A DNA stretch of 64,000 nucleotides from Chloroflexota bacterium (GCA_020161935.1 JAIUNI010000023.1:1-64000), one strand, 5' to 3'. Shown: positions 8,209-17,969, counted from the stretch's first letter. Notes: generated by a model not told the origin, from the sequence alone. Program-made: numbers and translations.

Positions 8209-10554
8209 ATGGGTAGGGTTTTACAGCGCCGCGTATCCCGACTGCTCCTGCTTGGCCTGCTGGTTATAGGCTGGCAACCGCTTGCCGCGCAGGACGAGCC
8301 TATTAGCCCCCCTACTGAAACGGTTATCCCAACGCTGCCCCCGACCGAGACGGCAACCGAACTGCCGAGCGCGACACCGCTGCCGACCGAGACCCCGACC
8401 GCTTTGCCCACGCTCACCGAAACGCCGCTGCCGACCGCGACGGAAACCGAGACCCCGCTGCCCGTGCCAACCGCCAGCGAAACGGCGACCGAAACCGCGC
8501 TGCCGACGGCGAGTGAGACGGCGACCGTGACACCGAGCGCGACACTATTACCAAGTGTAACTATAAGTAGTACATCCTCGGCTATAACATCATTAACGCC
8601 GACAGATGAATTCCCTACTCCAACACCAAAGGCTGCCTCAGCACAATTTGGCATTCAATCTGTGGGGAGTTGTCTTGCTACGAACCCTGACACCTATGTT
8701 GATACCTATTATGCCTTTATTGCTTCTGATGATGTTGAGGGGCTTTGCCAAGCTATTCGTCAAGCAAATGGCAATACAAGTATTGTGTATCCCATCTACT
8801 TGGACACAGGGACATACACAGTAAATACTACATTGGTTGTATATGGTAAAGTAAAAATTTTTGGACGAGGCATCGATGTAACAGTTATTAACCAAGATAC
8901 ACTGAACACCATTCAAGGCATTATGACGATCAACGGTAGTGCCATGCTTGAAGTACACAATGTGACATTTAAGAACGGAAACGCGACTAATGCTGCTGCT
9001 GGTGCGACAAGTGGCGGTGCTATTAAACAATGGAACGGAAGTCTGAAGGTTTATGATAGTAAATTTGACACCAATATAGCAAGTGAGCGCGGCGGTGCTA
9101 TACGAATTTATGCGGGTACAGCACAAATTGAACGAACAATTTTCATCAATAACCGATCAACTGGCACAAACGGAAATGGTGGCGCGATAGCCACGAATTC
9201 CGGGATTAGTAATCTCTCCACAAGTTGTACTCGATTTGAGTCTAATCACGCAGCTTCTTTAGGGGGTGCGATTTACGCCGAAAACGGCGCGAACATCAAT
9301 ATCAAAGGTAATCAACTTGGCAAAGAGAACAGCTTCATAACCAATAACAATGCTCCGACAGATCCAGCTACGAGTAAACAGATTCACGATGCTGGTCTCA
9401 CAACGTTAGATGCTACACAAAACTGGTGGAATCCTTTGCCCCCATCATCTCCTCTTGATGCAAATAGTACAGTCAACATTTCTAGTGCTGTTTCCAATGA
9501 TCCAACTTTAATTTATGCGTCTGCTGATTACTATAATGCCAATTCACCTTGTCGCATGTTACCAGCGCGAACGGTAGATCGAAATGCGGTTGAACTACAA
9601 CTCTTTGGGCAAGTGCTTGGGCTGCCAATTCCCTTTAACCAATTCCCTGCTGATTTGACTGGGCTAACTGGTTTTTACATAAATGGTTACGGACCAAACA
9701 GTTTTGCAGCAGATTCCTGGCAGCAAAATTATAGTGGTACATCCGGTATACATACGGGTATGGACTATTCTGCCAACATTCTTACGTGGAATCACAAATC
9801 AGTCGTTGCATTATGTAATGGTGTTGTTGTTGCCGGACGGAATGCAGATGGCGGTTCAACAGCACCGGGGCAAGGGTTAGGCGTATCCCTTCGTTGTTTC
9901 GCCGACGAACCGCGCGATCCTGACAGCGATAGTTGGCGCAACATGTCGAATATCGTATTAACTTATAATCATCTTAGCAGTCGTTCTGTTAGTGTAGGTC
10001 AAGTCATTTTTGCTAATCAAATTTTAGGACAAACTGGCGCTGTAAATGTAACTCCCGATCATTTGCACTTAGAAGCCTTCATTAATGATGCAGGCGGTGG
10101 TACAGGCTGGAGAGGCAATAATGGCATTCGTATTAACCCACTTCTACTTTACAGAAAAGATATTTCTGATTTTCAAGTGTATAGAACTTTAAAACCTTAT
10201 TACCCGATTCTGTTTTCTTGGAACGGTCAATTTGATCCGAATGTATACGATATATTAGCTGGCGAACTAGATCGTTGGTCAAACGAGGGTGATATTATTG
10301 GGAATGGAAACATTTTTTGGCAAGCGCAATTGACCGGGGTATTAAATTGGGGTGTCGAATGGCCTAGCGGGCTACTTGCAAACCCACAGCAATCGCCTAA
10401 TTACATCGGTCTAGTAGATTATCTTTTTCAAAATGCGGGCTATTCGCGTAATGGTTCAGCTTATATCGGCCCTAATTGTACCACTGTACCCGCAGATGCA
10501 AATGTACAACAGCTCATCAACAACAATCCAAGCCTCTCTTGCAGCATACCTTAA
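8209..10554 (+). CDS. Secreted beta-helix protein with an M23 peptidase domain
   Basis: A 781-residue exported protein. Residues 1-26 are a signal peptide ending in AAQ, then a Pro/Thr/Glu linker to about residue 130 made of PTET/LPT-type repeats. About 150-430 form a right-handed beta-helix (GGAIKQWNGSLKVYDSKF, GGAIRIYAG, GGAIYAENG). From about 500 a LytM/M23 domain shows HTGMDYSA (the HxxxD zinc site) and HLHLEAF (the second HxH). It could cleave peptidoglycan or another surface polymer. The linker is GC-rich but the folded part is AT-rich, unlike neighbours, which suggests a mosaic or transferred gene. The next gene begins 22 nt after its stop. No Shine-Dalgarno is seen. Confidence 0.85.
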   Translation: MGRVLQRRVSRLLLLGLLVIGWQPLAAQDEPISPPTETVIPTLPPTETATELPSATPLPTETPTALPTLTETPLPTATETETPLPVPTASETATETALPTASETATVTPSATLLPSVTISSTSSAITSLTPTDEFPTPTPKAASAQFGIQSVGSCLATNPDTYVDTYYAFIASDDVEGLCQAIRQANGNTSIVYPIYLDTGTYTVNTTLVVYGKVKIFGRGIDVTVINQDTLNTIQGIMTINGSAMLEVHNVTFKNGNATNAAAGATSGGAIKQWNGSLKVYDSKFDTNIASERGGAIRIYAGTAQIERTIFINNRSTGTNGNGGAIATNSGISNLSTSCTRFESNHAASLGGAIYAENGANINIKGNQLGKENSFITNNNAPTDPATSKQIHDAGLTTLDATQNWWNPLPPSSPLDANSTVNISSAVSNDPTLIYASADYYNANSPCRMLPARTVDRNAVELQLFGQVLGLPIPFNQFPADLTGLTGFYINGYGPNSFAADSWQQNYSGTSGIHTGMDYSANILTWNHKSVVALCNGVVVAGRNADGGSTAPGQGLGVSLRCFADEPRDPDSDSWRNMSNIVLTYNHLSSRSVSVGQVIFANQILGQTGAVNVTPDHLHLEAFINDAGGGTGWRGNNGIRINPLLLYRKDISDFQVYRTLKPYYPILFSWNGQFDPNVYDILAGELDRWSNEGDIIGNGNIFWQAQLTGVLNWGVEWPSGLLANPQQSPNYIGLVDYLFQNAGYSRNGSAYIGPNCTTVPADANVQQLINNNPSLSCSIP

Positions 10555-10576
10555 TGGATGAAAGCGGGAATTCAAC

Positions 10577-12112
10577 ATGCAACGTTATAAAAGTTTTCTG
10601 ATGATTGTGCTATTGTGCGTTTTCTTTGCTTTTACAAGCCAACACAGGATTGATGCCCAGACACCCACTCCACAATTTGGAGGTGGATGGGCAACTGAAA
10701 GTTTAGCATGGAGTCCTGACGGGACAAAAATTGCGATTGGCGGTGGCCCCAATCCATCTCAATGTGGGCTAAGTAACATCAGTGTTTATGCAGTACGCAT
10801 TATGAACGCGGCGACTACACAGATCATCAACACCTTAACAGGCCATACGTGTGCAGTCGTTTCTATCGCTTGGAGTCCAGACGGTTCAAAACTTGTTACA
10901 GGTAGTAAAGATGGTACAACACGAGTTTGGAGTGCTTCAACAGGTCAACTGCTCAATACAGTCCCATTAACTTCATTTGGTGCCCAATATTCCCTTAGCT
11001 GGAATAACAATGGCAGTCAATATGCGGCACTAGACAGTGCAACCAATATAATCCACATTCAAGATGCCAATACCGGACAACTTCTTAACTCCAATAAGTT
11101 CTTGAGGGAGCATATTTCGTCTGTAGTCTGGAGTTCTGATGGTACAAAACTCCTTACCGGCGATTGGGAAGACAAAATCACGATATGGGATGCGACAACT
11201 GGTCAAGTGATTATATCGTTGGATAATCAACATAGTGGCAGTGTTTATGTAGTAGCTTGGAGTCCGAACGGAAGTAAATTTGCGACTACTGGAACAGACA
11301 ATACTATAAGAGTTTGGAATACTTCGACAGGCCAGCAAATTATCGCTATTCAAAACACGACTACGATACACGGTTTAACTTGGGCTTCGACTAACAAATT
11401 AATCACAAGCGATAGTACAAATACAGTGCGTGTCTGGGACGCAAATACCGGGGCACAACTCCTTTCTTTCGCATATGCGGGTCAGCTTTTTGCGATTACT
11501 TCTAGCCCCGATGGTACAAAAGTTGTGTATGGTGGCGCACAAGGATTTTATCAAGAGAGTATTGTAAGTATTAATTTCCTCGAAACCCCCATTCCAACCC
11601 CTTCACCCACTCCCTACCCATGCCCCTGCACGCTGTTCGGGACGAGCGTGCCTGCCAACCCCAGCAACATCGGCAACCCGCCTGCGGTCAATTTGGGGGT
11701 GGTGTTCAAGCCGAGTGTCAACGGGCAGGTGACGGGCATTCGCTTCTACAAGCTGGCGGGGAACGGCGGGACGCACAAGGGCTACCTGTGGTCAGCGACG
11801 GGGACGCAGTTGGGGACGGTGACCTTCACGGGCGAGACGGCGACAGGGTGGCAAACGGCAACGTTCGCCACGCCGATCAACGTGACGGCGAACACGGTAT
11901 ACGTGGCCTCGTACCACGCGCCGCAGGGACGCTTCGCCTACGACAACAACACGTTTACGACAGGTAGGACGGTGCTGCCGCTGTACGCGCTGGCGACAGG
12001 CGAGACCAGCCCCGGCAATGGGACGTACATTTTCGGGGCGGCGGGGTTGTTCCCGAACGCGACCTTTAACGCGACGAATTACTGGGTGGATGTGGTGTTC
12101 AGCCCGACGTGA
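10577..12112 (+). CDS. Secreted WD40-repeat protein with C-terminal DUF4082 domain
   Basis: A 511-residue exported protein. A signal peptide (about 1-27) is followed by about seven WD40 blades (SIAWSPDGSKLVTGSKDG, VVAWSPNGSKFATTGTDN and similar, each ending RVW or TIW) to about residue 335. A Thr/Pro linker joins them to a DUF4082 domain (about 350-511, beginning LFGTSVPANPSNIG and ending DVVFSPT). DUF4082 is a beta-sandwich found in surface and polysaccharide-related proteins. The WD40 part is AT-rich while the DUF4082 part is strongly GC-rich. It forms an operon with the genes before and after; the next gene overlaps or nearly touches its stop. Confidence 0.85.
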   Translation: MQRYKSFLMIVLLCVFFAFTSQHRIDAQTPTPQFGGGWATESLAWSPDGTKIAIGGGPNPSQCGLSNISVYAVRIMNAATTQIINTLTGHTCAVVSIAWSPDGSKLVTGSKDGTTRVWSASTGQLLNTVPLTSFGAQYSLSWNNNGSQYAALDSATNIIHIQDANTGQLLNSNKFLREHISSVVWSSDGTKLLTGDWEDKITIWDATTGQVIISLDNQHSGSVYVVAWSPNGSKFATTGTDNTIRVWNTSTGQQIIAIQNTTTIHGLTWASTNKLITSDSTNTVRVWDANTGAQLLSFAYAGQLFAITSSPDGTKVVYGGAQGFYQESIVSINFLETPIPTPSPTPYPCPCTLFGTSVPANPSNIGNPPAVNLGVVFKPSVNGQVTGIRFYKLAGNGGTHKGYLWSATGTQLGTVTFTGETATGWQTATFATPINVTANTVYVASYHAPQGRFAYDNNTFTTGRTVLPLYALATGETSPGNGTYIFGAAGLFPNATFNATNYWVDVVFSPT

Positions 12113-12132
12113 GGGGGGTGATAAGCATAACC

Positions 12133-13590
12133 ATGACGACTACATTTCGATATGCCGCTATTGCTTTGATTATCCTGATATTCAGCTCAGTTGTATTTGA
12201 GGTGAATGCTCAAAATCCACCTCCGCCTGCGTCTACAACACCTCGGAGTGTGGCGTGGAATCCTGACGGCATTTGGATTGCGCGCGCTTTTCAAAATGGG
12301 ACAGTTGATGTGGTGAATGCCAATACTGGTGCAACGGTATTTACATACAACAACGGGCAGTCACCCGCAACGGCGCTGGCGTGGCGACCGGGAGCAGGCA
12401 GCACCAAATTGGTTGGAGCGATTGCAAACAGTGTCTTTATATGGGATGTGCCGACTGCAAACATACTATTCGCGTTACCAAGTTCCGACGCTGTCACGGA
12501 CTCACTGGATTGGACAACACAGAATGGTGATAAAATTGTTGGTGCCAGCTTTAAAGGTTCCTCTCCAAATTTGCGCGTATGGGATGCTTCAACAGGTCAA
12601 CTGACTTTTAGTAAAGGCATTGGTCAACTCTCAACCGCGTCATGGAATGCAACTGGAACAAAGTTAGTTATTGGCGATGGTCTTGGAATAAAAACCTTTG
12701 ACCTTTCAACAGGACAAGTTCAGATGCTTTCAGCGAATAGTGTTGAACTTAGCTTTGTTCAAACAGTGTCTTGGAGTCCTGATGGCACGAAAATCGCGGA
12801 CTCCGGTATATTTGGTCAAGTCACATTTCGGAATGCGGCGAACGGTCAGCGTATCGCCTATTCTGAACTCAATCGTGAACTGGTTAATTGGATTGCATGG
12901 AGCAACGACAGCACGCGGCTGGCGAGCGCGAGTTGGGATGGCACGGTGCGGGTTTGGAACGCGGCGAATGGGGCGCTGATTGATACCATTCAACCCAACA
13001 ATGGTCGTGTTTTTTCAGTGGACTGGAGTCCCGATAACAGCAAACTGGTGGTGGGCAGCGAAAATGGTGCGGTGCAAATCTTCCCCGCGATGAATATCTG
13101 CCCCTGCTCCTTCTTTGGCAGCACCGTGCCTGCCAACCCCAGCAACATCGGCAACCCGCCTGCGGTCAATTTGGGGGTGGTGTTTAAGCCGAGCGTCAAC
13201 GGGCAGGTGACAGGCATTCGCTTTTACAAGCTGGCGGGGAACGGTGGCACGCACAAGGGCTACCTGTGGTCAGCCACCGGGACGCAGTTGGGGAACGTGA
13301 CGTTCACGGGCGAGACGGCGACCGGCTGGCAGACGGCGACCTTCGCCACGCCGATCACTGTGACGGCGAACACGGTGTACGTGGCTTCGTACCACGCGCC
13401 GCAGGGACGCTTCGCCTATGACCTGAACACGTTCACGACAGGTAGGACGGTGCTGCCGCTGTACGCGCTGGCGACAGGCGAGACCAGCCCCGGCAACGGG
13501 ACGTACATTTTCGGGGCGGCGGGGTTATTCCCGAACGCGACCTTTACCGCGACGAATTACTGGGTGGATGTGGTGTTCAGCCCGACATAA
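12133..13590 (+). CDS. Second secreted WD40-DUF4082 protein
   Basis: About 485 residues, a tandem paralogue of the preceding gene. Signal peptide, WD40 blades (VAWNPDGIWIARAFQNGT, IAWSNDSTRLASASWDGT) and a DUF4082 domain. The last 490 bp are about 95% identical to the preceding gene's end, while the WD40 parts are far apart. The open frame extends to GTG at 12109, overlapping the previous stop; ATG at 12133 starts right at the signal peptide and has GGGGGTGA 11 nt upstream, but GTG 12118 is also possible. The product is probably a surface protein made together with its two neighbours. Confidence 0.83.
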   Translation: MTTTFRYAAIALIILIFSSVVFEVNAQNPPPPASTTPRSVAWNPDGIWIARAFQNGTVDVVNANTGATVFTYNNGQSPATALAWRPGAGSTKLVGAIANSVFIWDVPTANILFALPSSDAVTDSLDWTTQNGDKIVGASFKGSSPNLRVWDASTGQLTFSKGIGQLSTASWNATGTKLVIGDGLGIKTFDLSTGQVQMLSANSVELSFVQTVSWSPDGTKIADSGIFGQVTFRNAANGQRIAYSELNRELVNWIAWSNDSTRLASASWDGTVRVWNAANGALIDTIQPNNGRVFSVDWSPDNSKLVVGSENGAVQIFPAMNICPCSFFGSTVPANPSNIGNPPAVNLGVVFKPSVNGQVTGIRFYKLAGNGGTHKGYLWSATGTQLGNVTFTGETATGWQTATFATPITVTANTVYVASYHAPQGRFAYDLNTFTTGRTVLPLYALATGETSPGNGTYIFGAAGLFPNATFTATNYWVDVVFSPT

Positions 13591-13591
13591 A

Positions 13592-13680
13592 CCCCACCCC
13601 AACCCCCATCAGCACGTTCGCAGGCTCACTCCGCTGATAGCCCGTAGTAACAGGGAGGGGCTTTAAAATCCCTCCCTCGA
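13592..13680. repeat. GC-rich palindrome split by an insert
   Basis: CCCCACCCCAACCCCC and GTAGTAACAGGGAGGGG flank about 28 nt (CATCAGCACGTTCGCAGG and onwards) that has its own small dyad TCAGC/GCTGA. The copy at 20949 lacks the insert. It also acts as a likely stop signal between convergent genes. Confidence 0.65.
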
Positions 13681-13693
13681 AGACTCGTGTGGC

Positions 13694-13783
13694 TTACCCC
13701 TCGTCGGTGAAGTCGAGGTCGCCGGAGGCGGTGCCGGTCGCGGCTTCAGCGATCAATAGGCGAGTTTTGTGCATGAGTTGCAT
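13694..13783 (-). CDS. Possible 29-residue peptide downstream of the glycosyltransferase
   Basis: ATG at 13783 to TAA at 13694 encodes MQLMHKTRLLIAEAATGTAS followed by an acidic end. It begins 12 nt after the glycosyltransferase stop on the same strand. No Shine-Dalgarno is visible. It could be a true small gene or a relic. Confidence 0.22.
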   Translation of the reverse strand: MQLMHKTRLLIAEAATGTASGDLDFTDEG

Positions 13784-13794
13784 ATTGTGTATTG

Positions 13795-15000
13795 CTACAG
13801 ATAGCCCTGCATAATACCGACCAACTGCCGCGCCCGATGCTGGAAGGTATGCTCTTTGAGGACACGTTCGCGGGCAGCAGCCCCCACCGCTTGGCGCTCC
13901 CCATCGTGGGTGAGCAGGTAGCGGTAGCGGTCAATGGCCTCGTCCCGCGAATGGACTACGAACACCTCTTTCCCCGGCTCGAACCATTCCTCGATGCCCA
14001 AATAAGGGTTGGAGACGATGCAGCAGCCCATACTCGACAGTTCAAAGGGGCGCGAGGACGAGGAACCGTAGACGCTGGCGTGGGCTTGCCGCGTGATACA
14101 CAGGTTGATTTTCGTGCGGCAGGCGTACTCCCGCAGCTTGCTAAAGCTCAGGTAGGGCAGAAGCTGCGTCCGTCCGAGGTCGCCGAGCTTCGTACCCCGC
14201 GCGGCGAACTGTGCTTCCGGCATCTGTCGCGAGGGTTCCGCCAGCATATCCTCGACCCACTGCCAGCGGTATTCCCGCCCGTGACCGTAAAACAACACGT
14301 CAATGTCCTGCGCCGGAACCGGAATCGGGCTAAACACCCCGGGGTCAGCCCCATAGTAAACGGTATGCACGGCCCGCGCACCCAAATCCTTGAGCGCCGC
14401 CTCGCCGCCCTTGCTGTTGCTGATGATCGCCGTGTATTCGGCAGCGTCAGCCCCTTGGTAGATACGAAAGCCGCTGGCGAACCCGCTCATGCTGGGTAAG
14501 CTGGCGGGCATATCCCCATCGTAATAAAACACCGGCTTATGATGCTTCCGTTGAATTTCCGCCGCGATTCCAACAAGGTGGTTCAACGGCGCGGTCAAAA
14601 TCAGCACCGCGTCAATATCCGGCTGGTCGGTCAGCATCCGGTCGAGGTAACGCGCCCAGATCGGGGTAATCAACGTTTGCACCGTGGAACGTACAACCTT
14701 GTCGCTGGCGGACTCGCTCTCGTTGTTGGCTGGGGTTGTGGTCGCTGGCACGGTCGGGGGTTTGGGCTGTCCACCAACCTTACGTACCGTATCGCGCAGC
14801 GACTTGAACAGATCGCCCTGCCACTGCGCGGGGTTAGGGGCGGCTTGCCACCACAGCGACTCGATGGCCGGCCCTTGATACGGCGCAGCAATCACATCCA
14901 CGCCGATTTCATAGAAGGCTTTGAGGAGCTGCCACCATGCCGGTGTAGCGCTGAAAGGTTGGGTCAGGTCAAGCGAGGCACAGACGACGAGTAGTTTCAT
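13795..15000 (-). CDS. CgeB-like glycosyltransferase (GT-B fold)
   Basis: A 401-residue protein. The N-terminal half (MKLLVVCASLDL, about 1-200) is a Rossmann-like acceptor domain with a variable Thr/Asn-rich loop near 85-115. The C-terminal half carries VHTVYYGADPGVFSP, then DIDVLFYGHGREYRW, and the family signature SSSSRPFELSSMGCCIVSNP near residue 315, followed by a helix with VLKEHTFQHRARQ. This is the CgeB/glycosyltransferase-1-2 pattern, in which the SxRxFE segment binds the sugar nucleotide. Donor and acceptor are unknown. It lies upstream of, and on the same strand as, a possible 29-residue peptide gene. No membrane helix or signal is present. Confidence 0.8.
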   Translation of the reverse strand: MKLLVVCASLDLTQPFSATPAWWQLLKAFYEIGVDVIAAPYQGPAIESLWWQAAPNPAQWQGDLFKSLRDTVRKVGGQPKPPTVPATTTPANNESESASDKVVRSTVQTLITPIWARYLDRMLTDQPDIDAVLILTAPLNHLVGIAAEIQRKHHKPVFYYDGDMPASLPSMSGFASGFRIYQGADAAEYTAIISNSKGGEAALKDLGARAVHTVYYGADPGVFSPIPVPAQDIDVLFYGHGREYRWQWVEDMLAEPSRQMPEAQFAARGTKLGDLGRTQLLPYLSFSKLREYACRTKINLCITRQAHASVYGSSSSRPFELSSMGCCIVSNPYLGIEEWFEPGKEVFVVHSRDEAIDRYRYLLTHDGERQAVGAAARERVLKEHTFQHRARQLVGIMQGYL

Positions 15001-15034
15001 AGGTTCGCTAGGGCTTCGTACCGGATAATCCCTC

Positions 15035-15069
15035 TAGTCTATAGTCGCCTGTCTATCGTCGCCAGTCGA
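15035..15069 (+). repeat. YAGTYNN heptad cluster
   Basis: TAGTCTA TAGTCGC CTGTCTA TCGTCGC CAGTCGA, five units of exactly 7 nt, upstream of the glycosyltransferase start. Confidence 0.65.
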
Positions 15070-15090
15070 AATAAAGGTCATGAACCCAAA

Positions 15091-15119
15091 ATAAAAAGGA
15101 ATGGCCTGAGACCATTCCC
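15091..15119 (-). terminator. Rho-independent terminator of the lipoprotein gene
   Basis: On the minus strand GGAATGG, a 7-nt loop, CCATTCC and a run of five T. It sits about 30 nt after the stop of the lipoprotein gene. Confidence 0.75.
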
Positions 15120-15147
15120 TACAGACTCCGATATAGGCGGTGATGAC

Positions 15148-15960
15148 TTATGAACTCGGCGCGGCAGGCGAATTGCGGGTGATGTTCGGCACTTGCAGCG
15201 CGACGTTATACTGTGTATCGCCTTCAACGAACTGGATCGTTTTGGGCGAGGTCAGGAACATATTCCAGAATACGCCTACGTTACGCCCGGTAATCCACTT
15301 GGGCTGTCCGCTGTCCGCGATTTCCTTCAGGCTCAGGCTGTTCGCCACCGCATCCCACGGTTGACGCGGCATTTGCGAATCGTACTCAACCGCGCGGGCG
15401 GAAATCCACGCCCCTGCGGGAACGTATAACACGGGCGCGGTGCTAATCTGGCGGCAGTTCAGCAGCACTTCTTGGTAATACGCCGAATCCCACCCGCCGA
15501 AAGCATCCGTTTTGTGGTCAACATTATTGACGAACAAATCGAGCGTTTCGACGACGGGCGGTGCGCTGCCGCTCAGTGGAAGGGTGTCGGCCTTCGCGCT
15601 GTAGTTGTAAAGCTGTTTGGTGAGGGCAACGTAGTTCACGAAGTTGACGATTTGACTATCGGTCACGCGGTCTTCAAGAATCTGAACGTTATTCACGCCG
15701 AGTTCGTTTGTCCAAACGATGTGGTTATCCCCATAGATGGTACAGGATGGAACCTCACTCAACACATAGAAAGGATCGGTGCTGCCGCCGGTGACATCAG
15801 CACGAAAAACAACCGTATTCGGGTCCCGGTTCCAATCGATAGGATTGGTTTGTTGGCTGCCACCACCAACAGGCGCGTTGTTATTGTTACCACCGAGGCT
15901 ACCACAAGCTGAGAGTGCGACACTGAGCAATCCGAGTCCGATCACAAGGCGTTTCATCAT
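15148..15960 (-). CDS. Lipoprotein of unknown function
   Basis: A 270-residue protein with a lipoprotein signal: MMKRLVIGLGLLSVALSAC, with the modified Cys at about residue 19 followed by a Gly/Asn linker. The body is mixed alpha/beta with two further Cys (VPSCTIYG and LLNCRQ) that could pair outside the cell. I recognise no family. The start is supported by GAGGGA 4 nt upstream, and a terminator lies after the stop, so it is a single-gene unit. It is divergent from murJ. Confidence 0.75.
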   Translation of the reverse strand: MMKRLVIGLGLLSVALSACGSLGGNNNNAPVGGGSQQTNPIDWNRDPNTVVFRADVTGGSTDPFYVLSEVPSCTIYGDNHIVWTNELGVNNVQILEDRVTDSQIVNFVNYVALTKQLYNYSAKADTLPLSGSAPPVVETLDLFVNNVDHKTDAFGGWDSAYYQEVLLNCRQISTAPVLYVPAGAWISARAVEYDSQMPRQPWDAVANSLSLKEIADSGQPKWITGRNVGVFWNMFLTSPKTIQFVEGDTQYNVALQVPNITRNSPAAPSS

Positions 15961-16227
15961 ATATTCCCTCTAGCCAACCGTCCGCAAAAATGATGCCCGA
16001 CAGGCTGCATCATCGGGATAGACTTTGATGGGTAAAGTATCCCTTACCGCTGTTTATAGTCTGATTGTAGTACAGACTTGGAGTGAGAGATAGTTGAGTT
16101 CTCGGCGGTCAAGCGTCCTGTAGGCGTGGGGAAAACAGCAGCCAAGCAGTGATTGTACACGAACTCTAACCTCGTTTTCGCAAAGCGTTGTGCTATCCTT
16201 AGCCAGTCGGCAGCCCGTAGGAGTCAT

Positions 16228-17931
16228 ATGTCGCTCGAAAACCCTACAACGGATGTGCAGTCCAACGTCCTTCTACCCGATGAAGTCCCAATCCCCACAC
16301 AGGAAGAAACCAATGCCGGAGTCGCGCGCGCCAGCAGCATTATCGCGATGGGCAACCTTGCAGGGCGTGTGTTGGGCTTGGTACGGGAGATCGCCCTCAC
16401 CAACTTGTTCGGTGCGTCGCGGGCGGTGGATGCGTTCAAGGTCGCAACCAGTGTGCCGACCGGCTTTTACGACCTGCTGATCGGCGGTCACGTCAACAGC
16501 GCCATCATCCCGGTACTCAGCGAGATTACCACCCGCGAAGGTCAAAAAGCCTTGTGGGGTGTCATCTCGGTACTGCTCAGTTTGGTCACGGCTGTGCTGG
16601 CGCTGCTGATCCTGCTGGTGACGGTACTCGCGCCGCAGGTGATCGGCATCGTCGGCAGCGGCTTCGACCCTGAAAAAGCGGCGCTCTCCACGCATTTACT
16701 CCAACTTATCGCGCCTTCGCTGCTGTTCATGAGCCTGTTCGCGGTCATCAGCGGGGCGTTGTATGCCCTGCGCGAGTTCAAGTGGACGGCGTTTTCCGGC
16801 GTGGTGTTCAACGGCAGTATCGTCTTAGCGACTATCCTGCTCGCCCCGCCCCTACAACTCCTACCGGTTGTCAAGGCGACCGGCGTACAGTGGACGATGA
16901 CACGTCCGGCTTACGGCATCTCGGCAGCAGCAATTGGCTGGCTGATCGGGTCGTTGGCGCAGTTGGCGATCCAAGTACCGGGGATGAAGGGCGCACGGCT
17001 GCGGCTGAATTTCAACTGGCGGCATCCGGCGGTGCGGCAGATCGCCAAGCTCTACGCGCCGGTTATGTTCTCGCTGATTATGGACATCCTGCTGATTCGC
17101 CCATTCAGCTTCAGCCTCGCCAGCCAAACGGGTGACGGCAGCATCGGTTATATGAACTGGGCAACCACCCTCATCCAATTTCCACAGGGTCTCGTCGCGA
17201 CCGCCATCAGCATTGCCATCTTACCGACGCTAGCACGGCAGGCCGCCATCATCACCGAGGAAAGCAGCCGCGCCTTCAAGGATACGTTGGGCTTAGGGCT
17301 GCGGCTGGCAACCACGTTGATTATTCCGGCGACTATCGGCTTGCTGGTGCTGGCGAACCCGATTATCGCGCTGTTGTTCCAGCACGGCGCGTTTATGGAA
17401 AAAGATACCATCATCACCGCGATGACGCTGCGACTGTATCTCATCGGCTTGCCCTTCGCGTGCCTTGACCTGCTGTTAGTGTATGCCTTCTATGCGCGGC
17501 AGGATACCCTGACTCCGGCGCTGATCGGTGCGGGCAGCCTTGCGGTTTACGCCGTCACAGCGATTGTCTTGTTCCCGCGTTTTGGCCTGTTTAGCCTGAT
17601 GCTGGCGGACAGCCTGAAACACGTCACTCACGCGCTGGTTTCCGCCGTCCTGCTCTCGCGGCGCATGAATGGCTTCGGCGACCAACGGCTGGTGCAGACG
17701 GTGGTCAAAACGGGCTTGGCCGCAGGGGTAATGGGACTAGCAGCCGGTTTGATACTGCCCATCCTCACGGCACGTATCGGCACGGCAACCCTCGTGCGCG
17801 AGGCGCTGCTGGTCGGCATCACCGGCGGCATCAGCGTTGCGGTGTTTCTCGGCATCGCGGCACTCCTCAAAATAGAAGAACTCCGCTGGATCGGCGGGCT
17901 GCTGGCACGGCGGTTGGGGCTGCGAAGTTAA
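16228..17931 (+). CDS. murJ: MurJ lipid II flippase
   Basis: A 567-residue integral membrane protein with about 14 helices, the usual MurJ/MviN architecture. It starts with a soluble N-terminal segment, then SIIAMGNLAGRVLGLVREIALTNLFG with the conserved Arg residues of helix 1, SVPTGFYDLLIGGHVNSAIIPV (helix 2), and later LLQLIAPSLLFMSLFAVISG. MurJ flips lipid II across the membrane for cell-wall synthesis. The longer open frame begins at 16153, but GTAGGAG lies 5 nt before ATG 16228. Neighbours are unrelated to cell-wall genes. The presence of MurJ together with an M23-type protein implies a peptidoglycan wall. Confidence 0.92.
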   Translation: MSLENPTTDVQSNVLLPDEVPIPTQEETNAGVARASSIIAMGNLAGRVLGLVREIALTNLFGASRAVDAFKVATSVPTGFYDLLIGGHVNSAIIPVLSEITTREGQKALWGVISVLLSLVTAVLALLILLVTVLAPQVIGIVGSGFDPEKAALSTHLLQLIAPSLLFMSLFAVISGALYALREFKWTAFSGVVFNGSIVLATILLAPPLQLLPVVKATGVQWTMTRPAYGISAAAIGWLIGSLAQLAIQVPGMKGARLRLNFNWRHPAVRQIAKLYAPVMFSLIMDILLIRPFSFSLASQTGDGSIGYMNWATTLIQFPQGLVATAISIAILPTLARQAAIITEESSRAFKDTLGLGLRLATTLIIPATIGLLVLANPIIALLFQHGAFMEKDTIITAMTLRLYLIGLPFACLDLLLVYAFYARQDTLTPALIGAGSLAVYAVTAIVLFPRFGLFSLMLADSLKHVTHALVSAVLLSRRMNGFGDQRLVQTVVKTGLAAGVMGLAAGLILPILTARIGTATLVREALLVGITGGISVAVFLGIAALLKIEELRWIGGLLARRLGLRS

Positions 17932-17969
17932 GAGAACGTTGAGATTATTTTCATTTTCAAATACATTCG

